From: JAVJSD01 sp040219575
GTDB taxonomy: Bacteria; Planctomycetota; Planctomycetia; Pirellulales; Pirellulaceae
NCBI GenBank assembly: GCA_040219575.1
Contig: JAVJSD010000090.1
Span: 1-64,000 of the forward strand
Length of the DNA: 64,000 nt
Direction of reading: 5' to 3'
The notes under the pieces were generated by a model. It had not been told where the DNA came from, did no database searches, and saw nothing but the letters and a program-made list of their open reading frames with translations. Numbering within the stretch: the first letter of the stretch is position 1; the number at the start of each line of letters is the position of its first letter. The position numbers and the translations under genes were made by a program. Below are positions 36,064 to 44,810 of this stretch, piece by piece.

Positions 36064-36837
36064 ATGTTGCCGGGAATCAAGCAATTCGACCTGACGGGCA
36101 AAGCGGCGATCATCACGGGCGGTTCCAAGGGACTCGGCGAGGCGATGGCGGCGGGACTCGCGTCCGCGGGCGCCGATGTGCTATTGGCCAGCCGAAATGC
36201 CGATGAGGCCGAGAAAGCGGCGGCGCAGATTGCCAGCGACTTCGGACACAAGGCGATCGGCATGGCGGCCGATGTGATTGACGAGGGCCAGGTGCAGGCG
36301 ATGGTCGATCGGGCGGTGGCCGAATTCGGCAAGGTCGACATTCTGATCAACAGCGCCGGCATTAACATCCGGGGCGCGATCGACGAGCTGAGCTACGACG
36401 ACTTCCGCAAAGTGCAACAGATCAACGTCGACGGCCTGTGGCTGGCCAGCCGGGCGGTGGTGCCGCACATGAAGCAGGCCGGCTGGGGACGCATCATCAA
36501 TATGGCCAGCACGCTGGGTCTGGTTGGACTCGAAAACCGCACCCCGTACACCGCCAGCAAAGGGGCGGTGGTGCAGATGACGCGGGCGCTCGCGCTGGAA
36601 CTGGCCGGCAGCAACATCATGGTCAACGCCATCTGCCCGGGCCCATTTCTCACGCCGATGAACATCCCGATCGCCGAAGCCGAGCAAACGAAGAAGTTCA
36701 TCGTCGGCGCGGTGGCGCTGGGCCGCTGGGGGCAGATGGAGGAGATTCAGGGCGCGGCGATTTTCCTCGCCAGCAACGCCGCCAGCTACGTCACCGGCAG
36801 CATGCTGTGCGTCGACGGCGGCTGGACCGCGCGGTGA
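36064..36837 (+). CDS. Short-chain dehydrogenase/reductase (FabG-like)
   Basis: A 257-residue classical SDR with an excellent Shine-Dalgarno (caggaggagg, about 6 nt before the ATG). The cofactor motif is ITGGSKGLGEA, with NSAGIN. The catalytic Ser lies in INMASTLGLVG and Tyr/Lys in YTASKG. The C-terminus VTGSMLCVDGGWTAR is typical of FabG/gluconate 5-dehydrogenase-like members. It lies divergently from the lipid-type cluster and could supply the beta-ketoacyl-ACP reduction step missing there. A free sugar/alcohol dehydrogenase role is equally compatible. Cytoplasmic. Confidence 0.88.
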   Translation: MLPGIKQFDLTGKAAIITGGSKGLGEAMAAGLASAGADVLLASRNADEAEKAAAQIASDFGHKAIGMAADVIDEGQVQAMVDRAVAEFGKVDILINSAGINIRGAIDELSYDDFRKVQQINVDGLWLASRAVVPHMKQAGWGRIINMASTLGLVGLENRTPYTASKGAVVQMTRALALELAGSNIMVNAICPGPFLTPMNIPIAEAEQTKKFIVGAVALGRWGQMEEIQGAAIFLASNAASYVTGSMLCVDGGWTAR

Positions 36838-36846
36838 TGTCGCCGA

Positions 36847-36949
36847 CGTAGGCCGGAACAAGCCGTGCGCTGTTCCGGCATTTCCCAACCGCCGCGCAGA
36901 CGAAAGCCCGCCGCCGCAATTCATCCTCCGGCGGCGCGTCCGCCGGAAC
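36847..36949 (+). repeat. 103-bp dispersed repeat, left copy
   Basis: It starts cgtaggccggaacaagccg and ends ccgccggaac. It aligns without gaps, 94 of 103 positions, to the reverse complement of 40551-40653. The pair faces inward around the sulfatase and beta-propeller genes. Confidence 0.85.
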
Positions 36950-36977
36950 CGCCGTTGAGTTGTTCTGGCCTTTTCGT

Positions 36978-37048
36978 GGCCGACGCTGCCAGCGTCGCCG
37001 ACAAAGTAATCCGGGCGGTGATCACCGATGCTGGCAGCGTCGGCTACG
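36978..37048. repeat. CCGACGCTGCCAGCGTCG palindromic repeat
   Basis: Arms gccgacgctgccagcgtcg and gatgctggcagcgtcggc flank about 35 nt. Other copies are at 40674-40695, 58991-59047 and 62165-62234. It lies next to the sulfatase stop. Confidence 0.75.
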
Positions 37049-37056
37049 GCGGTGCG

Positions 37057-38757
37057 TTACTCTTTGACGAGATCACGGGTGGCGAGTTCGCGGAATTCGT
37101 CTTCGCGTTGCTTCCACAATTGAGCCATCTTCTCGACGCGGTCCGGGTGCTTGGCGGCGAGGTTGTTGGTTTCGGCTCGGTCGTCGGCCAAGTTGTAGAG
37201 TTCCCAGGCGTCTCCCTTGGCGGCGACAAGCTTCCAGTCGCCGAGGCGCAGCGCGCGGTTCCCTTCATGCGACCACCACAAGTAGTCGCGCTCGACGGCG
37301 CCGTCGCGGGCGAAGGCCGGCTTCAGGCTCTTGCCGGGAGCGGCGGGGACTGGCTCGCCTTGCCAGGAGTCGAGCGGGCGGCCGCCGGCGACGTCGAGGA
37401 TCGTCGGCACGAGATCGATCACGTGGCCGGGATTATGGCGCAGTTCGCCGCGGCCTTGGATGCCGGCCGGCCAGTGCACCACCAGCGGCGTCGAGACACC
37501 CCCCTCGTGCACCCACGTCTTGTGGCGGCGCAGGGGAGTGTTGCAGGTAGTCGACCAACCGGGGCCGAGGCAGAGATACGTGCCGGCCGAACCGGGCGCG
37601 GCCTGGGGATCGTGGCCGTCGTCGCGGACCATGATCTCGGCGCTGGCGCCATTGTCGGACAGAAAGCAGATCAGCGTGTTGTCGAGCGCCTGCATCGCCT
37701 CGAGCTGCGCCAGCACGCGGCCGATTTCCTGATCGACGCGGTCGACCATGGCGGCGTGAATCGCCATCTTGGCCGACTGAAACGCGCGTTGCTCGTCGGT
37801 CAGTTCGCTCCACGGCAGCGGCCGGTTCACCTCGCCCGGGCCCAGCGTCTTCAGCGCCTCGGGAAAATGGTAGGGCGGGCCGACCTCGCGTTCCACTTCC
37901 GAGAGCTTGCCGTCAACCAGCCCCATCTCCTGTTGCCGTTTGAACCGCGCGGCGCGAACCTGCTCCCAATCGCGGCGATACGTATCGTGATACTTGGCGA
38001 CATCTTCCGGCAACGCGTGCAGTGGGAAGTGCGGCGCGGTGAACGCCAGGTAGAGGAAGAACGGCTTGCCCGCGTGCTCTTTCTCGTGGCCTTTCAGATA
38101 CTTCACGGCGTGGTCGGCGATGGCGACGGTGCCGTAGAAGTCGCTGCCTGGTTCGACGGGCGGCAGCTTCTCGTCGTCCTCGTAGTGAACTTTCGGATTG
38201 AAGAACCGGCCTTGATCGCGGAGGTAGTAGGAATGCGCGAAGCCGTTTTCCAGCGGCATGCCGTCGACGTGCCATTTGCCGCTGTGGTAGCTGCGGTAAC
38301 CGAACGGCGCGAGCATGTCGGGCAACAGCCGCGCCCACTTCGGCCGCACGCCGCGTCCGCCGCTGGGAATGCCCGGCAGCGAGTCGCGGCGGATCTGTTG
38401 CGCGTAGAAGCCAGTCAGCAGGGCGCCGCGCGTCGGCCAGCAACGGGCGGTGTTATAGAACTGCGTGAACCGCAGACCGCCGGCCGCCAGGCGATCGAGA
38501 TTCGGCGTGGCGATCTCCCCGCCGTAGCAGCCCAGGTCGGAGTAGCCCAGGTCATCGGCCAGGATCACCACGATGTTGGGGCGGTCGGTGGGGCGGGCGT
38601 CCGTCGCTTGTGCAAGGCTTGCTTTTGCAGAAAGCGCCGTTGCGACGGCAACAGTGATCGCGACAAGGATTTGTCGCGTATCCCGCGGGCCGAACCGGCG
38701 GCAGTCGGCGAGTTGGTCAACTAGAAAGGGAGGCATGGTGCATTCTCGTGGACGCAT
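37057..38757 (-). CDS. Secreted sulfatase (arylsulfatase, atsA-like)
   Basis: A 566-residue formylglycine sulfatase. The formylglycine motif is C106-W-P-T-R (CWPTR), the CxPTR variant. Metal-binding residues lie in ILADDLGYSDLG and FLSDNGAS; the catalytic-loop HSGKWH and PHFPLHALPED segments match the family. A signal peptide follows an extended basic N-terminus (about 28-50). The ATG at 38757 has ggag 7 nt upstream; an ATG at 38736 is also possible. It is followed on the same strand by nothing, but preceded by a beta-propeller glycosidase-like gene 487 nt upstream, and both lie between inverted 103-bp repeats. A polysaccharide substrate is plausible. Confidence 0.9.
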   Translation of the reverse strand: MRPRECTMPPFLVDQLADCRRFGPRDTRQILVAITVAVATALSAKASLAQATDARPTDRPNIVVILADDLGYSDLGCYGGEIATPNLDRLAAGGLRFTQFYNTARCWPTRGALLTGFYAQQIRRDSLPGIPSGGRGVRPKWARLLPDMLAPFGYRSYHSGKWHVDGMPLENGFAHSYYLRDQGRFFNPKVHYEDDEKLPPVEPGSDFYGTVAIADHAVKYLKGHEKEHAGKPFFLYLAFTAPHFPLHALPEDVAKYHDTYRRDWEQVRAARFKRQQEMGLVDGKLSEVEREVGPPYHFPEALKTLGPGEVNRPLPWSELTDEQRAFQSAKMAIHAAMVDRVDQEIGRVLAQLEAMQALDNTLICFLSDNGASAEIMVRDDGHDPQAAPGSAGTYLCLGPGWSTTCNTPLRRHKTWVHEGGVSTPLVVHWPAGIQGRGELRHNPGHVIDLVPTILDVAGGRPLDSWQGEPVPAAPGKSLKPAFARDGAVERDYLWWSHEGNRALRLGDWKLVAAKGDAWELYNLADDRAETNNLAAKHPDRVEKMAQLWKQREDEFRELATRDLVKE

Positions 38758-38758
38758 T

Positions 38759-38945
38759 GCCGGGCTCCGTCTGGAAACGCAAACGCGGCGATTCGATTTG
38801 TAGGAACTCTTTGTAGGGGAACTCGTGAGAGTTCCTCATCTCTTACGCCGTCGGAAGTCTCACGACTTCCGCTACGTCATTGCGGCCGGAAGTCTCACGA
38901 CGTCTCACGACTTCCGCTACGTCGTTGTCGGACAAGACCTGGTGG
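38759..38945. repeat. Composite GTAG(C/G)GGAACTCGTGAG repeat with internal duplications
   Basis: 38762-38880 matches the 35266-35395 unit. An extra arm at 38886-38921 carries the internal duplication gtctcacgacgtctcacgac. It sits upstream of the sulfatase start. The rest of the 485-nt gap up to 39243 holds only the palindromic element below. Confidence 0.7.
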
Positions 38946-39055
38946 GCACAGAACCAAGACGGCTTTCCAGCTGATTGTCTTCCGCGTGTTTACCCAAGTC
39001 AAATTCTGACTTTGGCGGGTAGTGGGTCGTTTCGATGACAAGGCTGTACGGTCTC

Positions 39056-39160
39056 GTTTAACTTTGTCGGCGAGCCGAAGGCGACGGCGCGCGCACGACC
39101 CCGCGCCAGCTGGAAACGTTGCCGCAACGGTCCGCCGACGCCTGCGGCTTGCCGTTAAAC
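39056..39160. repeat. Palindromic element with terminal inverted repeats, copy 2
   Basis: The left arm starts gtttaac and continues ggcgagccgaaggcgacggcg. The right arm is cgccgacgcctgcggcttgccgttaaac, identical over 27 nt to the right arm at 200-226. The left arm is more degenerate than in copy 1. Confidence 0.65.
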
Positions 39161-39243
39161 GATGTTCGTCGCTACATCGTCGGCATTGAACAAGGCAGGC
39201 CTCAATAAACGATCCTCCCGCCGGCTTCAACAAGGGCCAAGCC

Positions 39244-40314
39244 TCACGGGCCGTCCCACACCGCCGTGTTGATGGCGAAGTACTTGTTCACAAACGGCGG
39301 CCGTTTGCGGCTGGCGTACCAGATGCGGAAGCCGCCGTCGCGTTGGCGTATCACGCTCTGGCTGGTGGTGTAGTGCGACTCCCAGGGCCGTGCCGGATCG
39401 GGCCGCAGCACGGGATTGTGGGGACTCTTGTGCCAGTGGACGCCGTCGCTGCTGGCGGCGACGCCGATCGCCGTCTTGTTTGACTGGGCCTTGTTTGACT
39501 GGGCGTTGTTTGACTGGGCCGACCAGTAGCTGCCGTACCACATCACGTACACGTCGTCGATCTTGAGCACCGTGGGATAGAACAGCCGGCCTCGCTCCCA
39601 GTCCTGATCGACCTGCAGAACCGGCTCGGGATGCACTTCCCACTCGCGCCCGTCGCGGCTGGTGGCGTGACGGAAGTTCCACGGCTCGGAAGAGACGTCG
39701 GTGTACCAGAGTTTGTAGACGCCCTTTTCTTTGACGATCGTCGGGGCGTAAACGTGCTTCAATTGCGCCTCCGACGGCGGCGTCCAGTGCACGCCGTCGC
39801 GGCTGGTCGTCTCGTGCAGCGTATGTAGACCGCTGCCGCCCTCGAAGTGAGTCGCCGCGAACCACATCCGCAATCGTCCCCCTTCGCGAATCGGCCGGCC
39901 GTCGGTCTCGCGAAGCAGCGTGGGCGTCAGCACGGAGTGCTTGCCGTCGCCGAATTGAAAGACGGGATTGTCGGCGTGCTTGGCGAACTGCCGGCCGTCC
40001 TCGCTGGTCGCCAGCCCCAGGCCGAACACACGTCGCGCCACCTCGCCGCGCGAACCACAATACCACAACAGAAACCGCCCTTCGTCGCGCATCACACACG
40101 GCGCGAAGAGGTGTTGATCGTCGAACCGCCCCGCCTCGCCTAGCGACACGACCGGGCCTTCCGTGTCGCGACGCCACTCCTGCCTGCCGAGCCACCGTCG
40201 CACGGCGGGCGCAGGTTCGGCGTCATCGCCGGCATCCGCGGCGAAACCGATGTCGCGCGCGAGAGTCGCAAACAAAACAAGCAAGCACAAATCGCGAACG
40301 CGTAGACAGATCAC
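39244..40314 (-). CDS. Secreted five-bladed beta-propeller protein, glycoside hydrolase (GH32/43-like)
   Basis: A 356-residue protein with a signal peptide at the N-terminus (LCLLVLFATLARDIGFA). Repeating blade motifs follow: FLLWYCGS, LGLATSEDGRQF, LRMWFAATH, ETTSRDGVHW, YKLWYTDV, ATSRDGREWE, YVMWYGSYW, AASSDGVHWHKS and FRIWYASRK. Such W-Y and SxDGxxW repeats are typical of GH32/GH43/GH130-like propellers. Catalytic acids cannot be assigned safely, so it could be non-catalytic. I start at GTG 40314 because the ORF before it is repeat-derived. A 15-nt unit repeated three times (about 39477-39521) encodes AQSNK repeats in a loop. It lies upstream of a sulfatase on the same strand. Confidence 0.7.
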   Translation of the reverse strand: MICLRVRDLCLLVLFATLARDIGFAADAGDDAEPAPAVRRWLGRQEWRRDTEGPVVSLGEAGRFDDQHLFAPCVMRDEGRFLLWYCGSRGEVARRVFGLGLATSEDGRQFAKHADNPVFQFGDGKHSVLTPTLLRETDGRPIREGGRLRMWFAATHFEGGSGLHTLHETTSRDGVHWTPPSEAQLKHVYAPTIVKEKGVYKLWYTDVSSEPWNFRHATSRDGREWEVHPEPVLQVDQDWERGRLFYPTVLKIDDVYVMWYGSYWSAQSNNAQSNKAQSNKTAIGVAASSDGVHWHKSPHNPVLRPDPARPWESHYTTSQSVIRQRDGGFRIWYASRKRPPFVNKYFAINTAVWDGP

Positions 40315-40357
40315 GGCGAGAACCTGTGTGTGAAAACGAGGCTTTGACTGGAAACGT

Positions 40358-40452
40358 CGTAGCGGAAGTCGTGAGACGTCGTGAGACTTCCGACGGCATT
40401 GAAACAGGAAACTTCGTAGCGGAAGTCGTGAGACTTCCGACGGCATTGAAAC
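40358..40452. repeat. GTAGCGGAAGTCGTGAG repeat, tandem pair
   Basis: Two direct half-units, each cgtagcggaagtcgtgag...acttccgacggcattgaaac, stand in tandem (40357-40410 and 40415-40452). The first contains the duplication gtcgtgagacgtcgtgagac. Confidence 0.7.
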
Positions 40453-40550
40453 AGTGGAATTCGAAATCAAGCGACTTGTCCATGGACGGCGTCGGCCATG
40501 TTACGGGCACGAAAGAAGTATTAGTAGTAGGACGGAACAACCGAAGGGCG

Positions 40551-40653
40551 GTTCCGGCGGATGCGCCGCTGGGGGATGAATTGCGACGGCGGGCCTTCGT
40601 GTGCGCGGCGATTGGGAATTGCCGGAACAGCGCACGGCTTGTTCCAGCCTACG
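40551..40653 (-). repeat. 103-bp dispersed repeat, right copy (inverted)
   Basis: The reverse complement aligns ungapped to 36847-36949 with nine mismatches. A CCGACGCTGCCAGCGTCG element lies just outside it (40674-40695), as also happens beside the left copy. Confidence 0.85.
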
Positions 40654-40704
40654 TCTGTCGGCCTACGTCTGTCGTCGCCGACGCTGCCAGCGTCGCGCGG
40701 TCGA

Positions 40705-42309
40705 TCATCCGCTCGTGAGGCGCTGGCTCGCTTTTTGCCAGTTGTCGTCTTCGTCCTGCACCGGCAACAGTCCCTCAACCCGCGTCCCGGCGGGAAAACA
40801 GAGAAGGTTCGCCTCCGGCTGGTAGGCGGCGAACACGTTGCGCCGATGCCCGAAGAAATTTCGCGGGTTGTAATAGGGCTCGATGATCCAGTAGGCGTCG
40901 TATTCGAACCCGTGGATGCAGCGGAGGATTTCCGCCGAGCGGTCCACCGTATTGTTCTCCACACACAGGAGCGGACGCAGCCGGCCGATGGTCTCCGCCG
41001 CCCCGAGCAGGACCTCCCTCTCCATCCCCTCGACGTCGATCTTGAGCAGTTTGCAGCGACGCAAGCCAAGCTCGTCGATCGACAGGGCGTCGACCTGTTC
41101 GCCGGCCGACTGCTGTTTGAGCGACAGCGCGCCGAAGTTCTGCGCGGCGCCGGGATCCAAAAAGGGAACGTGCACCGTCGACCGCTCCGCGGCGATCGCC
41201 GCGCGGCGGCAATCCACGTTCGTCAATCCGTTCAGCGCCACGTTGGCGCACAGGTTTTGAAAGGCCAGTCGCTGCGGTTCGAAAGCGAGAACAAACCCGC
41301 GCGGCGCCACGCGTTGGGCGAAGAACACCGTATGCGTGCCGATGTTCGCCCCCGCGTCGACCACCACGTCGCCGCTCGTCAGCAGGCGGCCCAACTGCTC
41401 CAGTTCCCGATCGCACCATTCGCCGTACAAGTCCAGCGACCTGCCGATAAACGCATCGTTCACGTTGTACAGCATCCATCCGTATTTGCTGCGATTGAGC
41501 GCCATCGGCCCGCTTCGCAGCAGCGGTTGCGAAACGGCCGCCGCGGTGGTTGCCTTGCCGGTCGGCGCCACGCTGCGTGGCGCGATCTTCTGCGAAGCCG
41601 CCGGCGAATCGCGCGACGCGGCGTCGGCGCCGGGCGGCATCGCGTAGCCGTACTCGGCCGCTAGCTCAAACAGTTCCTCACGCGCCGCGCCGCGCGGCAG
41701 CGCATCCGCCTCGAGCGATTCGCCGTGAGCCGCTTGAAGGTCCCGGTTGTCGATCGCGGCCAGCGCGTCGGCCGCATGCTGCTCCGTGGAAGGCTGGCCC
41801 AAGAGATCGAGAATCCGCAGCAACACGTCGGGAGTCAGCGCCTCCACCGGGTAGCGAAAGACCTTCAAGCCTCCGCTCGATTCCTCTCCAGTCGCCTCTC
41901 CAGTCGCCTCTCCAGCCGCCTCCACGGCGCGATTCCATTGCACCCAATAGCGCATGAAGCGCTCGAGGGGATCGGCGGCCTCATACGCCGAACTGTGACG
42001 GCGGACGAACTCCCGATACGGTTCGTGCCGCTGGTTGACCTCGTCGTGAAAAAAGCGAAGTCTCATGAAGGACTCGGCCACGTCCAGGGGATGCCGCGTC
42101 TGGTGCAGCACGACCGTCCCGGCCGGCAACTCCGCCAGCCAGGGAGCCGCCAACCAACTGGCGTCGCCCGGGAAGGAGCCAAAGTCCACCGTGCGCGTCT
42201 TTGGGTGGAACACGCTTTCGTGCCCGCAACGCACTCCCAGGGCCGACAGCAACCGGCTGATGTAGCCCGTTCCCGACTCCCCGCTGCCGGTCACCACAAA
42301 ATGTTGCAT
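40705..42309 (-). CDS. Fusion: sulfotransferase-like P-loop domain + FkbM-type SAM methyltransferase
   Basis: A 534-residue two-domain protein. The N-terminal ~235 residues resemble a sulfotransferase: MQHFVVTGSGESGTGYISRLL is a 5'-phosphosulfate loop-like start, with VVLHQTRHPLDVAESFMRLR as the 3'-phosphate-binding Arg/Ser region. Residues ~270-534 form an FkbM methyltransferase, with SAM motif VVDAGANIGTHTVFFAQ, then FEPQ, DVEGMEREVL and the FkbM C-terminal NPRNFFGHRRNVFAAY. The linker has repeated GEATGEATGEES encoded by a 12-nt unit. The ATG at 42309 is chosen. It may sulfate and O-methylate a sugar or glycolipid. It lies beside the sulfatase block but outside the inverted repeats. Confidence 0.8.
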   Translation of the reverse strand: MQHFVVTGSGESGTGYISRLLSALGVRCGHESVFHPKTRTVDFGSFPGDASWLAAPWLAELPAGTVVLHQTRHPLDVAESFMRLRFFHDEVNQRHEPYREFVRRHSSAYEAADPLERFMRYWVQWNRAVEAAGEATGEATGEESSGGLKVFRYPVEALTPDVLLRILDLLGQPSTEQHAADALAAIDNRDLQAAHGESLEADALPRGAAREELFELAAEYGYAMPPGADAASRDSPAASQKIAPRSVAPTGKATTAAAVSQPLLRSGPMALNRSKYGWMLYNVNDAFIGRSLDLYGEWCDRELEQLGRLLTSGDVVVDAGANIGTHTVFFAQRVAPRGFVLAFEPQRLAFQNLCANVALNGLTNVDCRRAAIAAERSTVHVPFLDPGAAQNFGALSLKQQSAGEQVDALSIDELGLRRCKLLKIDVEGMEREVLLGAAETIGRLRPLLCVENNTVDRSAEILRCIHGFEYDAYWIIEPYYNPRNFFGHRRNVFAAYQPEANLLCFPAGTRVEGLLPVQDEDDNWQKASQRLTSG

Positions 42310-43015
42310 CTCGCGTCTCCCCGCGCCGCCCCCTTTTCCTCCGGACAACTCAGCGGTGGCGCCTCGTCTGGCTCGGCTCGCGACCGGTGGTCTCGCCGAT
42401 TTTTCCGTGGGCTGCGCCGTTCACCTGCCTCGCCGGTCAGCGGAAAGAAGAAGGTTCATTCCGCGGAAGCGTATTGTGCCTGGAAGCGTGCGGACATCCT
42501 GAGCCGATCGGTTGTCACGACTGACAGGAACGCCCGCATGTCGGCGGTCATTGTACCGCGAATTGTACCGCGAATCCGCCGGACGCGGCCATCGGTACGC
42601 TGGCTAGGTGATGGGAACGTTCGTTTGCACGATGCCCGGCTATCGACAAGAGATAGTTTCTTGGGCGGCGTCGCGGCCGATCCGCGTGAGCCTGCTCCCC
42701 TTGTTGTATCGCTCAGCAGCACTCTGCCAAGATATCGCAAGATGATATCCAGCGGGTGTCAACGACACCCGTTCTCACGTTCATCGTTGCCGATTGATGC
42801 TGTGGTGATGGTCAATCGCACGGGCCCTTCGCACCGTGGAAACGCGAAACGCCCCCGTTGCCGACGATCTCTTGCCGACGATCTCTTGCGTTTGCAATCG
42901 CCCATCCGCGGCGTCACAATAGGGCGGCCGCCTTGGGCGGCGCACTCTGGCGACATTCCTTCCCTCTGGCGACATTCCTTCCACGCTGCTTGATTTTCTC
43001 CACGCGAGGCGCACC
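42310..43015. other. Intergenic region with three short perfect tandem duplications
   Basis: About 700 nt between divergent genes with no convincing gene. It contains attgtaccgcga twice in tandem (about 42550-42573). Ttgccgacgatctc occurs twice (about 42858-42885). Ctctggcgacattccttcc occurs twice (about 42946-42983), ending near the oxidoreductase ribosome-binding site. Confidence 0.7.
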
Positions 43016-44113
43016 TTGCCAGCCACCTATCGCATCGGCGTCATCGGCCATACCGGTCGGGGCAACTACGGTCACGGCATCGACACCGTCTGGCTGGAAA
43101 TGCCCGACACGGAAATCGTCGGCGTGGCCGACGCGCAGGAGGCCGGCCTCAAGTCGGCGGCCGCCCGGCTCAAGGCGCCCGCCGCCTACGCCGACTACCG
43201 CAAACTGCTCGACGAGCAGAAGCCCGACATCGTCAGCATTTGTCCGCGCTGGCTCGACCAGCATCGCGAGATGGTGCTGGAGGCGGCCCAGCGCGGCATC
43301 CATATCTATATGGAGAAGCCGTTCTGCCGCACGCTGGCCGAGGCCGACGAAATCGTCGCCGCCTGCCAGAAGCACAAGATCAAGCTGGCCGTCGCCCATC
43401 AGACCCGCTACAGCCCCAAAATGCAGGTGATTCGCGATCTGATCTACGACGGCAAAATCGGCGAGGTGCTCGAACTGCGCGGCCGCGGCAAAGAGGATCG
43501 CCGCGGCGGCGGCGAGGATCTGTGGGTCCTCGGCAGCCACATCATGAATCTGATTCACCACCTCGGCGGCGAACCCCGCTGGTGCTTCGCCGTCGTGCAG
43601 CAAGACGGACGCCCCCTCAACAAGCAGGACGTCGCCGAAGGCGCCGAGGGCATCGGTCCCTTGGCCGGCGACACCGTTCACGCCATGTACCAACTCGACG
43701 ACGGCGTGATGGCCTCGTTCGACTCCTGCCGCGACACCGCCGGCGGACGGTTCGGCATGCAGATTCTCGGCTCCAAGGGAATGCTCGACCTGACGACCGG
43801 CTTCCTGCCGCCGGTCAACTATCTGGGCGATCCCTCCTGGTCGCCGGGACGCAGCGGGAAAAAGTGGATCCCCGTCTCCAGCGCCGGAATCGGAGAGCCC
43901 GAACCGCTCGACGCGTCGGGGCACACCGCCGGCAACCTCGCCGCCTGCCGCGATCTGATCGCCGCGATCGAGGAGGACCGCCTGCCCGAATGCAGCATGT
44001 ACGAGGCCCGCACGACGGTCGAAATGATTGCGGCCGTGTTCGAATCGCAACGGCAAGGCCGCCCCGTCGCGGTGCCGCTGAAGAATCGCGAGAACCCGCT
44101 GACGTTGCTGTAA
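43016..44113 (+). CDS. Gfo/Idh/MocA-family oxidoreductase
   Basis: A 365-residue NAD(P)-dependent oxidoreductase. The N-terminal Rossmann fold shows IGVIGHTGRGNYGHG (a variant of GxGxxG), followed by the family motif EKPFC, in which Lys is catalytic/cofactor-linked. The C-terminal alpha/beta dimerisation domain holds GSHIMNLIHHLGG, equivalent to the G.H..D..... catalytic helix. The TTG start at 43016 is supported by gagg about 8 nt upstream, and the family N-terminus falls exactly here. Such proteins are highly amplified in planctomycetes and act on sugars, inositols or amino-sugars. No TIM-barrel isomerase is adjacent, so the substrate is open. Confidence 0.87.
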   Translation: MPATYRIGVIGHTGRGNYGHGIDTVWLEMPDTEIVGVADAQEAGLKSAAARLKAPAAYADYRKLLDEQKPDIVSICPRWLDQHREMVLEAAQRGIHIYMEKPFCRTLAEADEIVAACQKHKIKLAVAHQTRYSPKMQVIRDLIYDGKIGEVLELRGRGKEDRRGGGEDLWVLGSHIMNLIHHLGGEPRWCFAVVQQDGRPLNKQDVAEGAEGIGPLAGDTVHAMYQLDDGVMASFDSCRDTAGGRFGMQILGSKGMLDLTTGFLPPVNYLGDPSWSPGRSGKKWIPVSSAGIGEPEPLDASGHTAGNLAACRDLIAAIEEDRLPECSMYEARTTVEMIAAVFESQRQGRPVAVPLKNRENPLTLL

Positions 44114-44183
44114 GACGGTGCGGGCTCGAGGCGACCGTGGTGGACGTCCGCCGTACAAGTTCGGCCGCGTCCGTCGCAGGTGG

Positions 44184-44810
44184 TCAGGGACCGCCGGACG
44201 AATCGATCCGCTGGGGTTCGCGCAGCGCCTCGATCAATCGCGGCACCGCCTCCGCGGCGCCGGGGCCGATTTCGCCGAGGGCCCGCGTCGCCGCCTTGCG
44301 GACCTCTTCATCGCGATCGCCGAGCGTGCGGATCAACACGGGGACGGCGTCCTTGGCGTCGGGACCGATGCGGGCCAACACGTCGGCCGCCCGCTTTCGC
44401 ACCAGCGGATTGGGATCCGACAACGCCTGCGCGAGTTGCGGGACGGCGGCCCGGCCGATCCGCCCCAGGGCTTTGGCGGCGGTCTCGGGCATGTCCCACT
44501 CTTGGTAGGGCTCGATGGGAGGGGTGGTGGCAGGCGGGGTGCGCAGCGTATCGGCCAGCGACTGCGTGGCGGTAACCAGTTGGATGTTCGAAGGGTCGGG
44601 CGTGGGCGAAAGGGTGGGCGGGGGGGCGGCCGGGGACTGATCTCCCCGCACATCGTAGGGGCTGGTCACCTTGGCCGCTTTTGCCGGTTCCGGGGACTGC
44701 GGAGACTTTCCGCACCCCGTAAGGGTCGTCACGAGCGCCAAACAGGAAGCGAGCGTGATGAAAGCAGTCGGCATTGCCTGGCCGACCGATGTCGCTGGCG
44801 AGCTCTTCAT
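44184..44810 (-). CDS. HEAT-repeat lipoprotein
   Basis: A 208-residue protein with a lipoprotein signal ending in lipobox LTGC (lipid C33). A Pro-rich disordered linker (about 40-100) is followed by about three HEAT/PBS-lyase-like repeats: AAKALGRIGRAAVPQLAQAL, RAADVLARIGPDAKDAVPVL and AATRALGEIGPGAAEAVPRL. The repeats probably form a short solenoid for protein binding at the membrane surface. It converges with the oxidoreductase gene. No partner is evident. The long non-coding gap upstream (44811-45504) separates it from the efflux operon. Confidence 0.8.
   Translation of the reverse strand: MKSSPATSVGQAMPTAFITLASCLALVTTLTGCGKSPQSPEPAKAAKVTSPYDVRGDQSPAAPPPTLSPTPDPSNIQLVTATQSLADTLRTPPATTPPIEPYQEWDMPETAAKALGRIGRAAVPQLAQALSDPNPLVRKRAADVLARIGPDAKDAVPVLIRTLGDRDEEVRKAATRALGEIGPGAAEAVPRLIEALREPQRIDSSGGP

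Noticed and set aside
36847..40653. Insertion sequence or composite transposon around the sulfatase
   Set aside because: Inverted 103-bp repeats are present, but no transposase, recombinase or target duplication is visible, so it is reported only as repeats.
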